43,447 nt of DNA from Candidatus Saccharibacteria bacterium UBA2952 (GCA_002348605.1 DEBQ01000006.1:237719-281165), one strand, 5' to 3'; shown: positions 31,785 to 40,669, numbered from the stretch's first letter. The notes: generated by a model not told the origin, from the sequence alone. A program made the numbers and translations.

Positions 31785-32992
31785 TGGTTAAAAAAGCACG
31801 CCGTATATTAACTCTGCTCGGCCCAGCATTCGTGGCGGCCGTGGCATATGTCGATCCAGGTAACTTCGCGGCTAACTTTTCGGCCGGTGCGCAGTACGGA
31901 TTCTTGCTGCTGTGGGTGCTGGTCGCCGCCAACCTTATGGCCATGTTGGTGCAGTATTTAAGCGCCAAGGTTGGTCTGGTAACGGGCAAATCACTGCCCG
32001 AAGTCGTGGCCGAAAAGCTGGGGCGAAAATCGCGCCTTGCTTATTGGGCGCAGGCTGAACTTGTCGCTATATCGTGTGACATCGCCGAAGTCGTCGGTGG
32101 GGCGATAGCGCTCAATATTTTGTTTGGACTTCCGCTTGTCGTCGGGGGACTCATTACTGGTGTTGTTTCAACGGTATTACTGCTCGCGTATCAATCACGA
32201 CGGACGCACATATTCGAACGCATGATTATGGCGCTACTGCTGGTTATTCCAATCGGCTTTATTGTCGGACTTATTATTAAACCTGCCGAGCCCATACAGC
32301 TATTAGGCGGCTTAGTACCGCGGTTCGACGGTACCGAAACCGTGCTGCTTGCCACCGCAATGCTGGGGGCAACCATCATGCCGCACGTCGTGTACTTGCA
32401 CTCAGCGCTAGCGCGTGATCGCCACGGCAAAGTAAATAAAAAGCAGATTACCGAATACTTAAAAGCCACGCGCTTTGATGTTGGTATCGCAATGGTGCTG
32501 GCCGGTGGAGTAAACATCTCTATGCTGGTGCTTGCTGCTACCGCGCTACGCGGTCTGGAGGGAACTGACACATTGCAGGGTATATTCCATGCGCTCGGCA
32601 CTAATGTCTCGCCGGCCGTAGGCTTCTTGTTCGCTATATCGCTGCTTATTTCGGGCTTTGTCTCGACATCTGTCGGTAGCCAAGCCGGCGCCGTCATTAT
32701 GCATGGGTTACTAAAAAAGCGGATTCATATTTTGGTTCGGAGGTTAATTACACTTACGCCAGCACTTATCGTGCTTGGTCTTGGCATCGACCCTACACAG
32801 GCTCTCATCGTATCGCAAATTGGTCTCAGCTTTGGAGTACCATTTGCACTTATTCCGCTCGCAATGATTACATCGAGTAAGCGAATCATGGGCGACCAAA
32901 CTAATCACAGAGCGATTACCTATGCCGTGTGGGGAATCGCTGGGGTTGTGTCCCTGCTTAATATCGTCTTGATATTTCTAACATTTTCCTAG
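31784..32992 (+). CDS. mntH: Nramp family Mn/Fe transporter
   Basis: 402 residues, about 11 membrane helices. The metal-site helix reads VDPGNFAANF and the helix 6 motif ATIMPHVVYLHSAL is typical of proton-coupled Nramp importers of Mn(II) or Fe(II). It closes the operon begun at 30571, a few hundred bases downstream of a class Ic-like reductase that would need manganese; the functional link is inference. Confidence 0.94.
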   Translation: MVKKARRILTLLGPAFVAAVAYVDPGNFAANFSAGAQYGFLLLWVLVAANLMAMLVQYLSAKVGLVTGKSLPEVVAEKLGRKSRLAYWAQAELVAISCDIAEVVGGAIALNILFGLPLVVGGLITGVVSTVLLLAYQSRRTHIFERMIMALLLVIPIGFIVGLIIKPAEPIQLLGGLVPRFDGTETVLLATAMLGATIMPHVVYLHSALARDRHGKVNKKQITEYLKATRFDVGIAMVLAGGVNISMLVLAATALRGLEGTDTLQGIFHALGTNVSPAVGFLFAISLLISGFVSTSVGSQAGAVIMHGLLKKRIHILVRRLITLTPALIVLGLGIDPTQALIVSQIGLSFGVPFALIPLAMITSSKRIMGDQTNHRAITYAVWGIAGVVSLLNIVLIFLTFS

Positions 32993-33010
32993 CTTAGGAA
33001 ATCGCTGTAA

Positions 33011-33044
33011 GGAAATATCCTCGCAGTTGGAGGATAGTTTCTTT
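33011..33044 (+). terminator. Terminator after mntH
   Basis: GAAA.ATCCTC / GAGGAT..TTTC hairpin followed by TTT. Confidence 0.75.
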
Positions 33045-33086
33045 GTGCTGTACGACTAACAATACTGGACCTATACGACCTAATAT

Positions 33087-34097
33087 CTAAGCGGGTACTT
33101 TGTGCTGTGAGTTGTGGCCTTTGCATTGCCGGGTTAATTTTTTCGTCAGCCTCGGCCCTTCATACATTGGCTTGTCCGCAATCGTTTCACTTAATAACTT
33201 CAGCAGTCTTTTGCCCTCAATAGGATCAATAAAGTATACCCAGTACACTTGACCGTAAAGTGACCTAATTAGTCTCCGATTAATCGGCAGCTCCTTAGCG
33301 GAGGCGATAATTTTCCGACGGATCATTTCTATTTTCCGTTTTGCAATAGCAAGCCTCATATTAGTTAGTACGCCCGTGACTTCCTGCTGCCGGTTATGAG
33401 CAAAGATCTCGGTTTTTCCAGAGTTGATATTCATACCATGAGCAGTCGCGATCTTATACACTCGCGGAATCAGACCGTATACCTCAGCTTTTTTACCCGA
33501 CAAAGTTATGTCATCAATGTACATTGTGAAGTTGCAGGATTGCGAATCTGCTTCTGTTCGTATCTCGTTAGACATATCCAATAGAGCGAAGTTACACAGG
33601 ATCGTTGACGCTGGAGAGCCTTGAGGTAATCTGTTTTGGAAAGTGCACGCTTTTGTAATAATTGTGGCTACATCCCGTCCGAACCCCGCGGCAATTAAAG
33701 CAGTCCGGACTTGCTTGCTGGAAACGCTGTCGAAGCAAGTTTCTAAATCCATTTCAACAACAACATTTCTACCTAGGTGAGGTGTTGCATTGTCTTTTAG
33801 TGAATTGCCAGGCAGACCGCCTACCAAATGATTCGGCAGTATGTGCGCCACCGGATTGAGTACGTGCTTTGTAATTCGCTCTTGAACTAGCTTCAATGCG
33901 CCTTGCGGATTATCGATGTGACGCCAGTGATGAAGTTTTGTCTTTTTGTCATATTTTTTATAAACATCATACGGGCTGTAGTAGTCTTGAGGGGCATTGA
34001 TGATTGAATACAATACATCACGATCGAAGCCCAGTATATTAGTCAGCTCTCTGACACCCTTGATTGGCCCGCTATGTCTTTGCTTCTTTGGTGCCAT
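33087..34097 (-). CDS. Retron-type reverse transcriptase
   Basis: 336 residues, the usual retron RT length. Motif A EMDLETCFDSV (D117), LPQGSPAS (157-164), catalytic YIDD (193-196, YADD in most retrons), thumb-side NSGKTE (225-230) and VTGVLTN with the VTG triplet (240-242) characteristic of retrons. Such enzymes make msDNA from a structured RNA encoded beside them and usually act in phage defence. The gene overlaps the XRE regulator by 26 bases. Group II intron maturase and DGR types lack the VTG and do not fit as well. Confidence 0.87.
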   Translation of the reverse strand: MAPKKQRHSGPIKGVRELTNILGFDRDVLYSIINAPQDYYSPYDVYKKYDKKTKLHHWRHIDNPQGALKLVQERITKHVLNPVAHILPNHLVGGLPGNSLKDNATPHLGRNVVVEMDLETCFDSVSSKQVRTALIAAGFGRDVATIITKACTFQNRLPQGSPASTILCNFALLDMSNEIRTEADSQSCNFTMYIDDITLSGKKAEVYGLIPRVYKIATAHGMNINSGKTEIFAHNRQQEVTGVLTNMRLAIAKRKIEMIRRKIIASAKELPINRRLIRSLYGQVYWVYFIDPIEGKRLLKLLSETIADKPMYEGPRLTKKLTRQCKGHNSQHKVPA

Positions 34098-34371
34098 CAG
34101 GCAATAGCTCCATCAATGACCGCTTGATAGTGTTTAACTCTGACTCATATTTTAGAGCCGCTGGCTTTGCCTCGCTACTAAGCAATGCGAACACAGGGAA
34201 GGGTATATTGGTACCTTCACAGATTTTCTCTATAACTTCTAGGGTTGGTACTTTTTCACCTTTTTCAATCTTCGATATATATCCGGCGGAAACGTTTGCG
34301 AAATCTGCCAACTCTTTCTGCGTTAACTGCTTTGTTGACCTAATTGTCCTGAATGCGTAATTGTATTTCAT
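34072..34371 (-). CDS. XRE-family HTH regulator of the retron operon
   Basis: 99 residues. TKQLTQKELADFANVSAGYISKIEKGEKVPTLEVIEKI is a classic HTH_3 domain. The C-terminal helix is charged. It lies upstream of and overlaps the RT, so it is cotranscribed and may be the regulator or toxin-like partner of the retron (some published retron classes carry HTH proteins). Confidence 0.88.
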   Translation of the reverse strand: MKYNYAFRTIRSTKQLTQKELADFANVSAGYISKIEKGEKVPTLEVIEKICEGTNIPFPVFALLSSEAKPAALKYESELNTIKRSLMELLPDGTKEAKT

Positions 34372-34404
34372 AATCTAAAAAAGCAACTGAGGCAGGATGA
34401 TGCG

Positions 34405-34611
34405 TTACCGCTCGACTTCTTTGCGAATGATGTCGCTTATGTCCGCTATCGTCTTCTGAACAAGCTTGAGATTCTTGGTCGCGAGTGCTCGCTCCAGAAC
34501 CTTCGTCTTGCCTTGGACGACCTTGGACGCATCTTCACCAACTACTCCTTGCTCTTCCAAACGCCTCAGTGCCTCTGAAAGGGAGTTGAGTGCATGCCGT
34601 TTGCCGGTCAT
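34405..34611 (-). CDS. Small helical protein of the retron operon
   Basis: 68 residues, ATG at 34611 with an excellent ACGGAGGAAAC site. Almost entirely charged helices (ALNSLSEALRRLEEQGVV, LVQKTIADISDIIRKEVER). No family recognised. It lies between the noncoding region and the regulator, so it belongs to the module. Confidence 0.75.
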   Translation of the reverse strand: MTGKRHALNSLSEALRRLEEQGVVGEDASKVVQGKTKVLERALATKNLKLVQKTIADISDIIRKEVER

Positions 34612-34624
34612 GATGTTTCCTCCG

Positions 34625-34910
34625 TTTAAAGTTATTGAGGTGTAAGAACAAAATGTTCCCCACCAGTCGTCAGTGTGTCACGTAATGTGGAGTAGTTGGC
34701 GCGGATCCTGCCTCGGTTCACTAATGGTGGCTGGACAGTCGGACCCAGAGAATCCCTGTCTGGCCCAATTTTACAACTCGCTGCTAATCACAAATGATGA
34801 CAGCTGATGTGGCTTATAGCCGTTAGTGGTGATTGCTCACCGATGCTTCCGCTCGTGTTGACGACCTTGTGTTGTGAAGGAGCGCCAGATTAACTCTGGC
34901 CTACATCAAT
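34625..34910 (-). ncRNA. Candidate retron msr-msd RNA
   Basis: About 285 bases without an ORF, read toward the RT. Promoter TTGACT-17-TACTAT (minus strand, near 34910-34940). Possible a1/a2 pairing: ATTGA.TGTA near the 5' end with TACA..TCAAT near the 3' end (34633-34645). Inner stems include CCAGA/TCTGG, CGCTC/GAGCG, GGTGA/TCACC, a TTAGC-AGCG segment of the kind around retron branch G, and a long TGG.C..GACAG/CTGTC..G.CCA hairpin that could be msd. Assignment rests on position and structure. Confidence 0.45.
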
Positions 34911-34947
34911 AGTATGCTAAATGTGACTCACAGTCAACATTAATTTT

Positions 34948-35373
34948 TCAGACATGGGCGCCTTCACGCGCCTTGTTGGCCCAGACGTCGGCGAGTTCGT
35001 TGTCTTCGTCGCCGTTATGGCCACGGACCCAAACAAGCGTGGCTTTTGATGAGCGGAAGAGGGGACAGACTTCTTGCACGATGTCGAGGTTCTTAATCTC
35101 GCCGCCCTTTTTCTTCCAGCCATTAGCTTCCCACCCGAGTGACCATTTGGTAATGACATTTATCCAGAACTCGCTGTCAGTATAAATCTGACATTCGGCA
35201 CCATTGGCGTGTTTGAGCGCCGCGACGATAGCAAAACCTTCCATACGAATGTTGGTAGTTTCGCCGCCGCCAGGTTCAGTACCGAGTGCGACTGGTTGTT
35301 TATTTAGTATGACGGCGTAGCCACCAGGGCCTGGGTTGGGGCTGGCGCTACCGTCGGTGTGATACATAAGCAT
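34948..35373 (-). CDS. rnhA: Ribonuclease HI
   Basis: 141 residues from ATG 35373, six bases after TATACT (leaderless pattern); the longer frame upstream crosses a terminator and was not used. Catalytic residues D7 (YHTDGSAS), E45 (RMEGF), D66 (YTDSE) and D129 (NELADVW) are all present. It removes RNA from RNA-DNA hybrids. Its position just upstream of a retron is notable because msDNA maturation needs RNase H. Confidence 0.95.
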   Translation of the reverse strand: MLMYHTDGSASPNPGPGGYAVILNKQPVALGTEPGGGETTNIRMEGFAIVAALKHANGAECQIYTDSEFWINVITKWSLGWEANGWKKKGGEIKNLDIVQEVCPLFRSSKATLVWVRGHNGDEDNELADVWANKAREGAHV

Positions 35374-35388
35374 TAGTAAAGTATAGCA

Positions 35389-35446
35389 ATAAAAAAGTCC
35401 GTCTGGCGTGGTAAGCGATGTGCCTACCCCGCCAGTACGGAGACGG
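35389..35446 (-). terminator. Terminator of the 48-residue gene
   Basis: On the minus strand CTGGCG.GGTA / TACC.CGCCAG arms within outer CCGTCT/AGACGG, then TTTTTT. Confidence 0.8.
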
Positions 35447-35455
35447 CTCGATGAC

Positions 35456-35602
35456 TCAGACGAGCTGGGCGACCTGGTCGAGCTGGGCGTTGCGCCGGGC
35501 GGTCTCCTGCTCGTAGGCAAGGGTCCCAACCCACTTGGGCTCGTGGAAGAACAAGCCGACAACGCCGGCGAGTGCGTCCGCGAGAACCTTGAGAATCTTC
35601 AT
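35456..35602 (-). CDS. 48-residue GC-rich small protein, unknown
   Basis: ATG at 35602 after AAGGAG; the longer frame upstream has no ribosome site. N-terminal short hydrophobic helix (ILKVLADALAGVVGLFF) then a polar helix rich in Gln and Ala. G/C-ending codons as in the other GC-rich genes. Preceded by a GTCCGG/CCGGAC hairpin (about 35622-35640) and its own promoter. Function unknown. Confidence 0.6.
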   Translation of the reverse strand: MKILKVLADALAGVVGLFFHEPKWVGTLAYEQETARRNAQLDQVAQLV

Positions 35603-35657
35603 TGAAACTCCTTCGGAAGTGTCCGGCAGGGCCGGACGGGCGTGTACGTCGTATGAG

Positions 35658-35686
35658 ATTAAACTCCTGGAATGGCAGTATTGCAA
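35658..35686 (-). promoter_or_regulatory. Promoter of the 48-residue gene
   Basis: Minus strand TTGCAA (35681-35686), 17 bases, TTTAAT (35658-35663). Confidence 0.6.
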
Positions 35687-35699
35687 GCATAAATTTAAT

Positions 35700-36060
<361 letters not shown>

Positions 36061-36226
36061 ACAAATATATCATGTAACAAAGAATGAGTTATGGAGCATT
36101 AAAACAACAAGCATAAGCGCTGATGTGCAAATAGCTACGGAAATTTGTCAGATTCCAAATACGCTACCACTGGTGTGTCACAAAATCACAACACTCTATG
36201 GATAGCGGTTACGCAATTTATATTGT
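36061..36226. other. AT-rich intergenic region
   Basis: No gene seen. It holds possible minus-strand promoter elements (TATATT) for the structured RNA and, on the plus strand, leads to the pyrG promoter. Confidence 0.4.
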
Positions 36227-36232
36227 TATAAT
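36227..36232 (+). promoter_or_regulatory. Extended -10 of pyrG
   Basis: TGT-TATAAT eight bases before the ATG, with no Shine-Dalgarno. Confidence 0.6.
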
Positions 36233-36240
36233 GAAATCCC

Positions 36241-37845
36241 ATGGAAACGACAAACACCCATGGGAGCAAACAGGCCAAACAGAAATACATATTTGTGACA
36301 GGCGGTGTCCTGTCGGGGGTAGGGAAAGGTATTACCGCAGCGAGTATCGGTTCGGTACTTCAAGCAAAAGGTGAATACGTTTCCATTCAAAAATGTGACC
36401 CGTATCTCAATGTAGATGCGGGTCTTTTGAATCCCGCGGAACACGGCGAATGCTTTGTGACAAAAGACGGAGCCGAGACCGATTTGGATCTTGGCCACTA
36501 CGAACGCTTTTTGGATATTGAGCTAACGCAAAAGAACGCCAGCCTGGCCGGGCGGATAATGAGCGAGCTAATTGCTAGCGAACGGGCCGGTAACCTGAGT
36601 GGCAAGACGGTGCAGTTGGTGCCTCACTTTACTAACGCCATTCAGCAAAAGATCGTCGAAGCAGCCGAGGGCAGCGACGTGCATATCGTTGAAATTGGCG
36701 GTACGGTAGGTGACTACGAAGGCTTGGCGTTCATTGAAGCTATTCGCGAACTGGGCCAAAAGGTCGGCCGCGAGAACTGTTTGTTCATACATGTCGTATA
36801 CGTGCCGTTTATTGGTACGTCTAAAGAGTTCAAAACCAAGCCTGCTCAGAACGCGCTGCAAGACCTGCGCAGTTTCGGCATATTCCCGGACGCTGTGGTT
36901 GTGCGCACCGAAACTCCGGCGCCCGAAAACGTGGCACGAAAAATCAGCCTGCTTAGTGGCGTTCCGCAAGACTACATAGTGGACATGCCAAACGTTGATA
37001 CGGTGTACCGTATTCCTGAAATCATTGCTAAGTCACCGCTACATACGCTACTCAGTAAGTTCACCGGTAATGACACTGAGCCAGAGCTCGGCAAATGGAA
37101 CCGCTTGACCGAAGCCGTGAACGCGTCGTTCGACAAAAAGGTGACAGTGGGACTAGTCGCTAAGTACATGGAAAACGAGGATACCTATATATGCGTGCTT
37201 GAAGCCTTGAAGGCGGCCGGCTGGACGTTGGGAGTTGACGTTGACATTAAGTGGATTAACGCCGAGAAGTGCGGTGATGATGACTTTGCAGCCGTGGACG
37301 CATTGGTGGTTCCAGGCGGGTTTGGCGAGCGTGGCATTGAGGGCAAGATTGCCGCTGCGAACTACGCGTTGGAGCATAAAAAACCGTACCTGGGACTTTG
37401 TTTAGGTTTGCAGGTGTCAGTCATTGCGGCTGCCCGTCGCTCAGGATTGACTGACGCTAACAGCACCGAATTCAACCCGACTACTAAACACGACGTGGTG
37501 TACATCATGGAAGGGCAGGCAGGCAAGGAGTCGACTGGTGGCACACTGCGCCTAGGTGATTACCTAGCAGTCCTGACAGAGGGTTCGGTCGCTGCAAACA
37601 CGTATGGCACGACGGACATTATTGAACGCCACCGCCACCGCTATGAAGTGAATCAGCGGTTCAAAGATGACATTGAAAAAGGCGGCTTGGTAATTTCGGG
37701 CACGTCGCCCGACGGCAAGCTGGTCGAATACGTTGAAGCGGCCGACCACCCATACTTCTTGGCTACGCAGGCTCACCCTGAATTTAGGTCGCGGCCGTAC
37801 AAAGCACACCCGATGTTCTTAGGTCTGATCAAAAGCGCGCTCTAG
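36241..37845 (+). CDS. pyrG: CTP synthase
   Basis: 534 residues, full length. N-terminal synthase domain with YIFVTGGVLSGVGKGITAASIG and EIGGTVGDYEG (makes CTP from UTP, ATP and glutamine ammonia). C-terminal class I glutaminase with PGGFGERGIEGKI, nucleophile cysteine in LGLCLGLQVSVI, and His/Glu in AHPEFRSRP. Followed after 31 bases by argS. Confidence 0.98.
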   Translation: METTNTHGSKQAKQKYIFVTGGVLSGVGKGITAASIGSVLQAKGEYVSIQKCDPYLNVDAGLLNPAEHGECFVTKDGAETDLDLGHYERFLDIELTQKNASLAGRIMSELIASERAGNLSGKTVQLVPHFTNAIQQKIVEAAEGSDVHIVEIGGTVGDYEGLAFIEAIRELGQKVGRENCLFIHVVYVPFIGTSKEFKTKPAQNALQDLRSFGIFPDAVVVRTETPAPENVARKISLLSGVPQDYIVDMPNVDTVYRIPEIIAKSPLHTLLSKFTGNDTEPELGKWNRLTEAVNASFDKKVTVGLVAKYMENEDTYICVLEALKAAGWTLGVDVDIKWINAEKCGDDDFAAVDALVVPGGFGERGIEGKIAAANYALEHKKPYLGLCLGLQVSVIAAARRSGLTDANSTEFNPTTKHDVVYIMEGQAGKESTGGTLRLGDYLAVLTEGSVAANTYGTTDIIERHRHRYEVNQRFKDDIEKGGLVISGTSPDGKLVEYVEAADHPYFLATQAHPEFRSRPYKAHPMFLGLIKSAL

Positions 37846-37876
37846 TAGTACATATTCGCCCCTGTTATACTGGGGC

Positions 37877-39538
37877 GTGATGAATGAAATAGTCTCTGGT
37901 GCGGTAAAAGACCTATACGACCTCGATGTCGAGGCCGTATTAACGCGTCCGGAGCCGCAGTTTGGCGATTACAGTACCAACGTCGCCATGCAACTAGCTG
38001 GCCGCTTGCAGCGGAACCCGCGCGAAATCGCTGATGAGATTGCCGGCAAACTAAAAGACTCTGGTGAATTCGCTGAAGCGAGTGTAGCAGGACCTGGTTT
38101 TATAAATCTGCGCCTCAACGACGACGCACTACTTGCTGAAGCTCTGCGCGAACCGGCCAAGCCACTGACAGGCAAAACTGTCGTAGCAGAATATTCTGAC
38201 CCCAATCCGTTCAAGGTACTGCACGCTGGTCATCTATATACGACCATTGTGGGCGACGCGATTGCCCGGCTGCTTGAACAAGCTGGTGCCAACGTGCACC
38301 GCGTAAACTTTGGCGGCGACGTAGGGTTGCACGTGGCTAAAAACATGTGGGCGATTATTAAGACGTTTGGCGGTATACTGCCCGAAAAGCTTGATGAACT
38401 TGAAGATGACCTACATGTACGATCGGCGTGGCTGAGTGCGCGCTACGTTGAAGGGAACGAAGCCTACGAAACTGACGAGGCTGCCAAGAGAGAAATTATT
38501 GAACTGAACAAGCAGCTGTACCAACTAACGGCTGATGATGATCACGATTCAAAATTGGCGCAGTTGTACTGGAAGGCGCGGACCTGGAGCTATGACTACT
38601 TTAAGCTGTTTTACGATGAGCTTGGTGTAGTGCAGTTTGAAAAATACTACCCTGAAAGTGTGACGACACCAACCGGTGTGGCGACCGTTAAAAAGGGACT
38701 TGAAGACGGCGTGTACGAAATGAGCGACGGCGCCGTGGTATTTAATGGCGAAAAGCACGGTCTGCACACCCGTGTGTTCATAAACTCAGAAGGCCTGCCG
38801 ACGTACGAAGCTAAGGATGTCGGATTGATCATGCAGAAATGGGCTGATTATAACTTTGACAAGTCGATCATTATTACCGGCAACGACATTGAACAGTATA
38901 TGAAGGTGGTGCAAAAGAGCATTGAGCAGTTCGAACCAGAACTGGTAAAGCGTAGTGTTCACCTAACGCACGGCAACTTAAAACTGGCTGGTGGCAAAAA
39001 GATGAGTAGCCGAAAGGGAACGGTACTGTTGGCGCTCGATGTGCTTGCGGCTGCACGCGACGCCCAGCGCACCCAGCACGACGCAGCAAATGAGTCAGCT
39101 GCGTTAGGCGCAGTCAAATATGCGTTCCTACAAAACCGTATTGGCGGCGACATTGTGTACGACCCGGACACGTCGGTGAGCCTGCACGGCAACTCTGGAC
39201 CGTACTTGCAGTACGCGTATGCCCGGGCTCGCTCGATTCTTGCTAAATCATCAGGTAAGTCGAAGCAGCCTAATGACCTGACAGATGACGAACGCTTATT
39301 GGTTCAAAAACTTGCGCAAGCTGCTGAAGTACTAGAACGCGCTGCCGAGGAACTGATGCCGCACTTGGTATGTAACTACCTGTACGAACTAGCGCAGGTA
39401 TTTAACCGTTTTTACGAACGCCAGCGCATTATTGGTGACGAGCGCGAAGCAGAACGATTGTTCTTGGTTGAATCGTATGCCGCCAGCTTAAAACGCGGAC
39501 TGAACGTGCTTGGTATTGACGCTCCGGAACGAATGTAG
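37877..39538 (+). CDS. argS: Arginine-tRNA ligase
   Basis: 553 residues; GTG 37877 and ATG 37880 are both possible starts, just after extended -10 TGT-TATACT (37866-37871). N-terminal additional domain, signature DPNPFKVLHAGHLYTTIVGD with HAGH, degenerate KMSSRKG, and a C-terminal anticodon-binding domain (NYLYELAQVFNRFYE). Class I synthetase charging arginine. Confidence 0.97.
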   Translation: MMNEIVSGAVKDLYDLDVEAVLTRPEPQFGDYSTNVAMQLAGRLQRNPREIADEIAGKLKDSGEFAEASVAGPGFINLRLNDDALLAEALREPAKPLTGKTVVAEYSDPNPFKVLHAGHLYTTIVGDAIARLLEQAGANVHRVNFGGDVGLHVAKNMWAIIKTFGGILPEKLDELEDDLHVRSAWLSARYVEGNEAYETDEAAKREIIELNKQLYQLTADDDHDSKLAQLYWKARTWSYDYFKLFYDELGVVQFEKYYPESVTTPTGVATVKKGLEDGVYEMSDGAVVFNGEKHGLHTRVFINSEGLPTYEAKDVGLIMQKWADYNFDKSIIITGNDIEQYMKVVQKSIEQFEPELVKRSVHLTHGNLKLAGGKKMSSRKGTVLLALDVLAAARDAQRTQHDAANESAALGAVKYAFLQNRIGGDIVYDPDTSVSLHGNSGPYLQYAYARARSILAKSSGKSKQPNDLTDDERLLVQKLAQAAEVLERAAEELMPHLVCNYLYELAQVFNRFYERQRIIGDEREAERLFLVESYAASLKRGLNVLGIDAPERM

Positions 39539-39566
39539 TTGACCTCTTAAAGAATCGGCGTATAAT
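39539..39566 (+). promoter_or_regulatory. Promoter of the attenuator transcript
   Basis: TTGACC (39539-39544), overlapping the argS stop region; 16-base spacer; TATAAT (39561-39566). Confidence 0.75.
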
Positions 39567-39585
39567 TTGGGAACAGGAACTATCT

Positions 39586-39651
39586 ATGACGAGTACACAG
39601 CGACAATTCGGACTCATTCTCATCGTCCGCTTTGACGTGCCCTCGGCGTAG
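39586..39651 (+). CDS. 21-residue leader peptide of an attenuator
   Basis: ATG preceded by AGGAAC. The peptide ends ...LILIVRFDVPSA. Its last codons and stop (39640-39651) lie inside the antiterminator arm CCCTCGGCG, so ribosome position decides RNA folding. Not an annotated family. Confidence 0.6.
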   Translation: MTSTQRQFGLILIVRFDVPSA

Positions 39652-39707
39652 TTTTCCAGTCTCACTGAACACGAAACGCCGAGGGAACACCCTCGGCTCT
39701 TTTCTTT
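39640..39707 (+). promoter_or_regulatory. Transcription attenuator (antiterminator/terminator switch)
   Basis: Arm A CCCTCGGCG (39640-39648) can pair with arm B CGCCGAGGG (39677-39685). Arm B can instead pair with arm C CCCTCGGC (39690-39697), which is followed by TCTTTTCTTT: a textbook alternative-fold attenuator. Confidence 0.75.
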
Positions 39708-39783
39708 CAGTGTGACGCACGCAAGAGCGGAAGGCGGCAACAGGGCCGTTTTCCGAAGAACCTCAACAATTCGGGAGGAAGCA

Positions 39784-40047
39784 GTGGCAGGAAGCAGGCC
39801 GGAAGTACGGCAGGACATCCTCGAGCGGCTCGAGCCAGGCGTCGTCGTTCACGGTGCCACCATGGGTGACATCCGTGACCAGCTGGGGATCGCTCCAGAA
39901 GACGTCAGCAACACCCAGTTCAGCAAGGCGGTGCGCAGCCTCCACTACAACCACGGGATCGTGACCTACGGTCGCGACGGAAGCAGCGGCGCGTACCAGC
40001 AGAGCAGGGACCACTTCATCTGCCTGCGACAGACCACCCACGTCTGA
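39784..40047 (+). CDS. Small winged-helix-like protein, GC-rich
   Basis: 87 residues; GTG at 39784 chosen for GGGAGGAAGCA upstream (an upstream ATG lies within the attenuator read-through region). RQDILERLEPGVVVHGATMGDIRDQLGIAPEDVSNTQFSKAVRSLHYNHGIVTYG resembles a small winged-helix DNA-binding domain. Codons are G/C-ending like the other GC-rich genes. It lies under the attenuator at 39640-39707. Confidence 0.55.
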   Translation: MAGSRPEVRQDILERLEPGVVVHGATMGDIRDQLGIAPEDVSNTQFSKAVRSLHYNHGIVTYGRDGSSGAYQQSRDHFICLRQTTHV

Positions 40048-40061
40048 CGCCGGCTCTCCCA

Positions 40062-40125
40062 GCCGAGGGGCGACCAAGCGCGATGAGACCCATCGCCCGG
40101 TCGCCCCTCGGGGCAACTCTTTTGA
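40062..40125 (+). terminator. Terminator of the small winged-helix gene
   Basis: CCGAGGGGCGACC (about 40063) pairs with GGTCGCCCCTCGG, with an inner GCG.GATG/CATCGC hairpin, followed by CTCTTTT. Confidence 0.8.
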
Positions 40126-40175
40126 AGAATCTTTATTTTGACTATAATCTCTCTTATAACAAGGGAGAATTTTGT

Positions 40176-40619
40176 ATGGCTACCGACAAACAGATTGCTG
40201 CACAGGCCAAGCGCGAAGCAGCCAAAGCGCGTATAGAAGCTGCGAAGGCGAAAGCTGAGGCTGCCAAAGCCAGAGCAGCCGCGCTTTCAGGCGGACGTGC
40301 AGCCGGATTTTTTAACTTTATTCGTGAACAAGGTGTCGTAGGACTGGCAGTCGGTCTGGCAATCGGAACCGCGGCTGGTGCGAGCGTAAAGTCGATCGTC
40401 GATAATTTTATTTCGCCATTGGTGTCGCTTTTGACTCAAGGTGTTGATTTGAACAGTCTTAAGCTCGTGTTGCAGGAAGCGCACGGTACGAAACCAGAGG
40501 TGGCGATTGGCTGGGGGGCAATTTTATCGTCGCTCATCACGTTATTCGCCACCGCGTTGGTGATTTACTTTGTGATTCACGGCGCCAAACTCGACCGGAT
40601 TGATAAGAAAAAAGGTTAA
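40176..40619 (+). CDS. mscL: Large-conductance mechanosensitive channel
   Basis: 147 residues from ATG 40176 (AAGGGAG upstream; TATAAT at about 40143). An N-terminal Ala/Lys-rich heptad-like stretch (AAKARIEAAKAKAEAAKARAAA) precedes the channel domain: FFNFIREQGVVGLAVGLAIGTAAGASVKSIVDNFISPLVSLL and a second helix LSSLITLFATALVIYFVIH. Releases turgor under osmotic shock. The N-terminal extension is longer than in E. coli MscL. Confidence 0.93.
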   Translation: MATDKQIAAQAKREAAKARIEAAKAKAEAAKARAAALSGGRAAGFFNFIREQGVVGLAVGLAIGTAAGASVKSIVDNFISPLVSLLTQGVDLNSLKLVLQEAHGTKPEVAIGWGAILSSLITLFATALVIYFVIHGAKLDRIDKKKG

Positions 40620-40649
40620 ATCGTTCACCTGTTCAGCGGCTCAATCATG

Positions 40650-40669
40650 CTATACTATATAAAGTATAG
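40650..40669. promoter_or_regulatory. Dyad over the promoter of the FMN reductase gene
   Basis: CTATACT-ATATAA-AGTATAG, a perfect 7-bp dyad containing a TATACT -10 box; candidate operator. Confidence 0.45.

Noticed and set aside
33087..34097. Diversity-generating retroelement or group II intron
   Set aside because: The VTG triplet, absence of maturase domain, no template/variable repeats and no domain V-like RNA seen.
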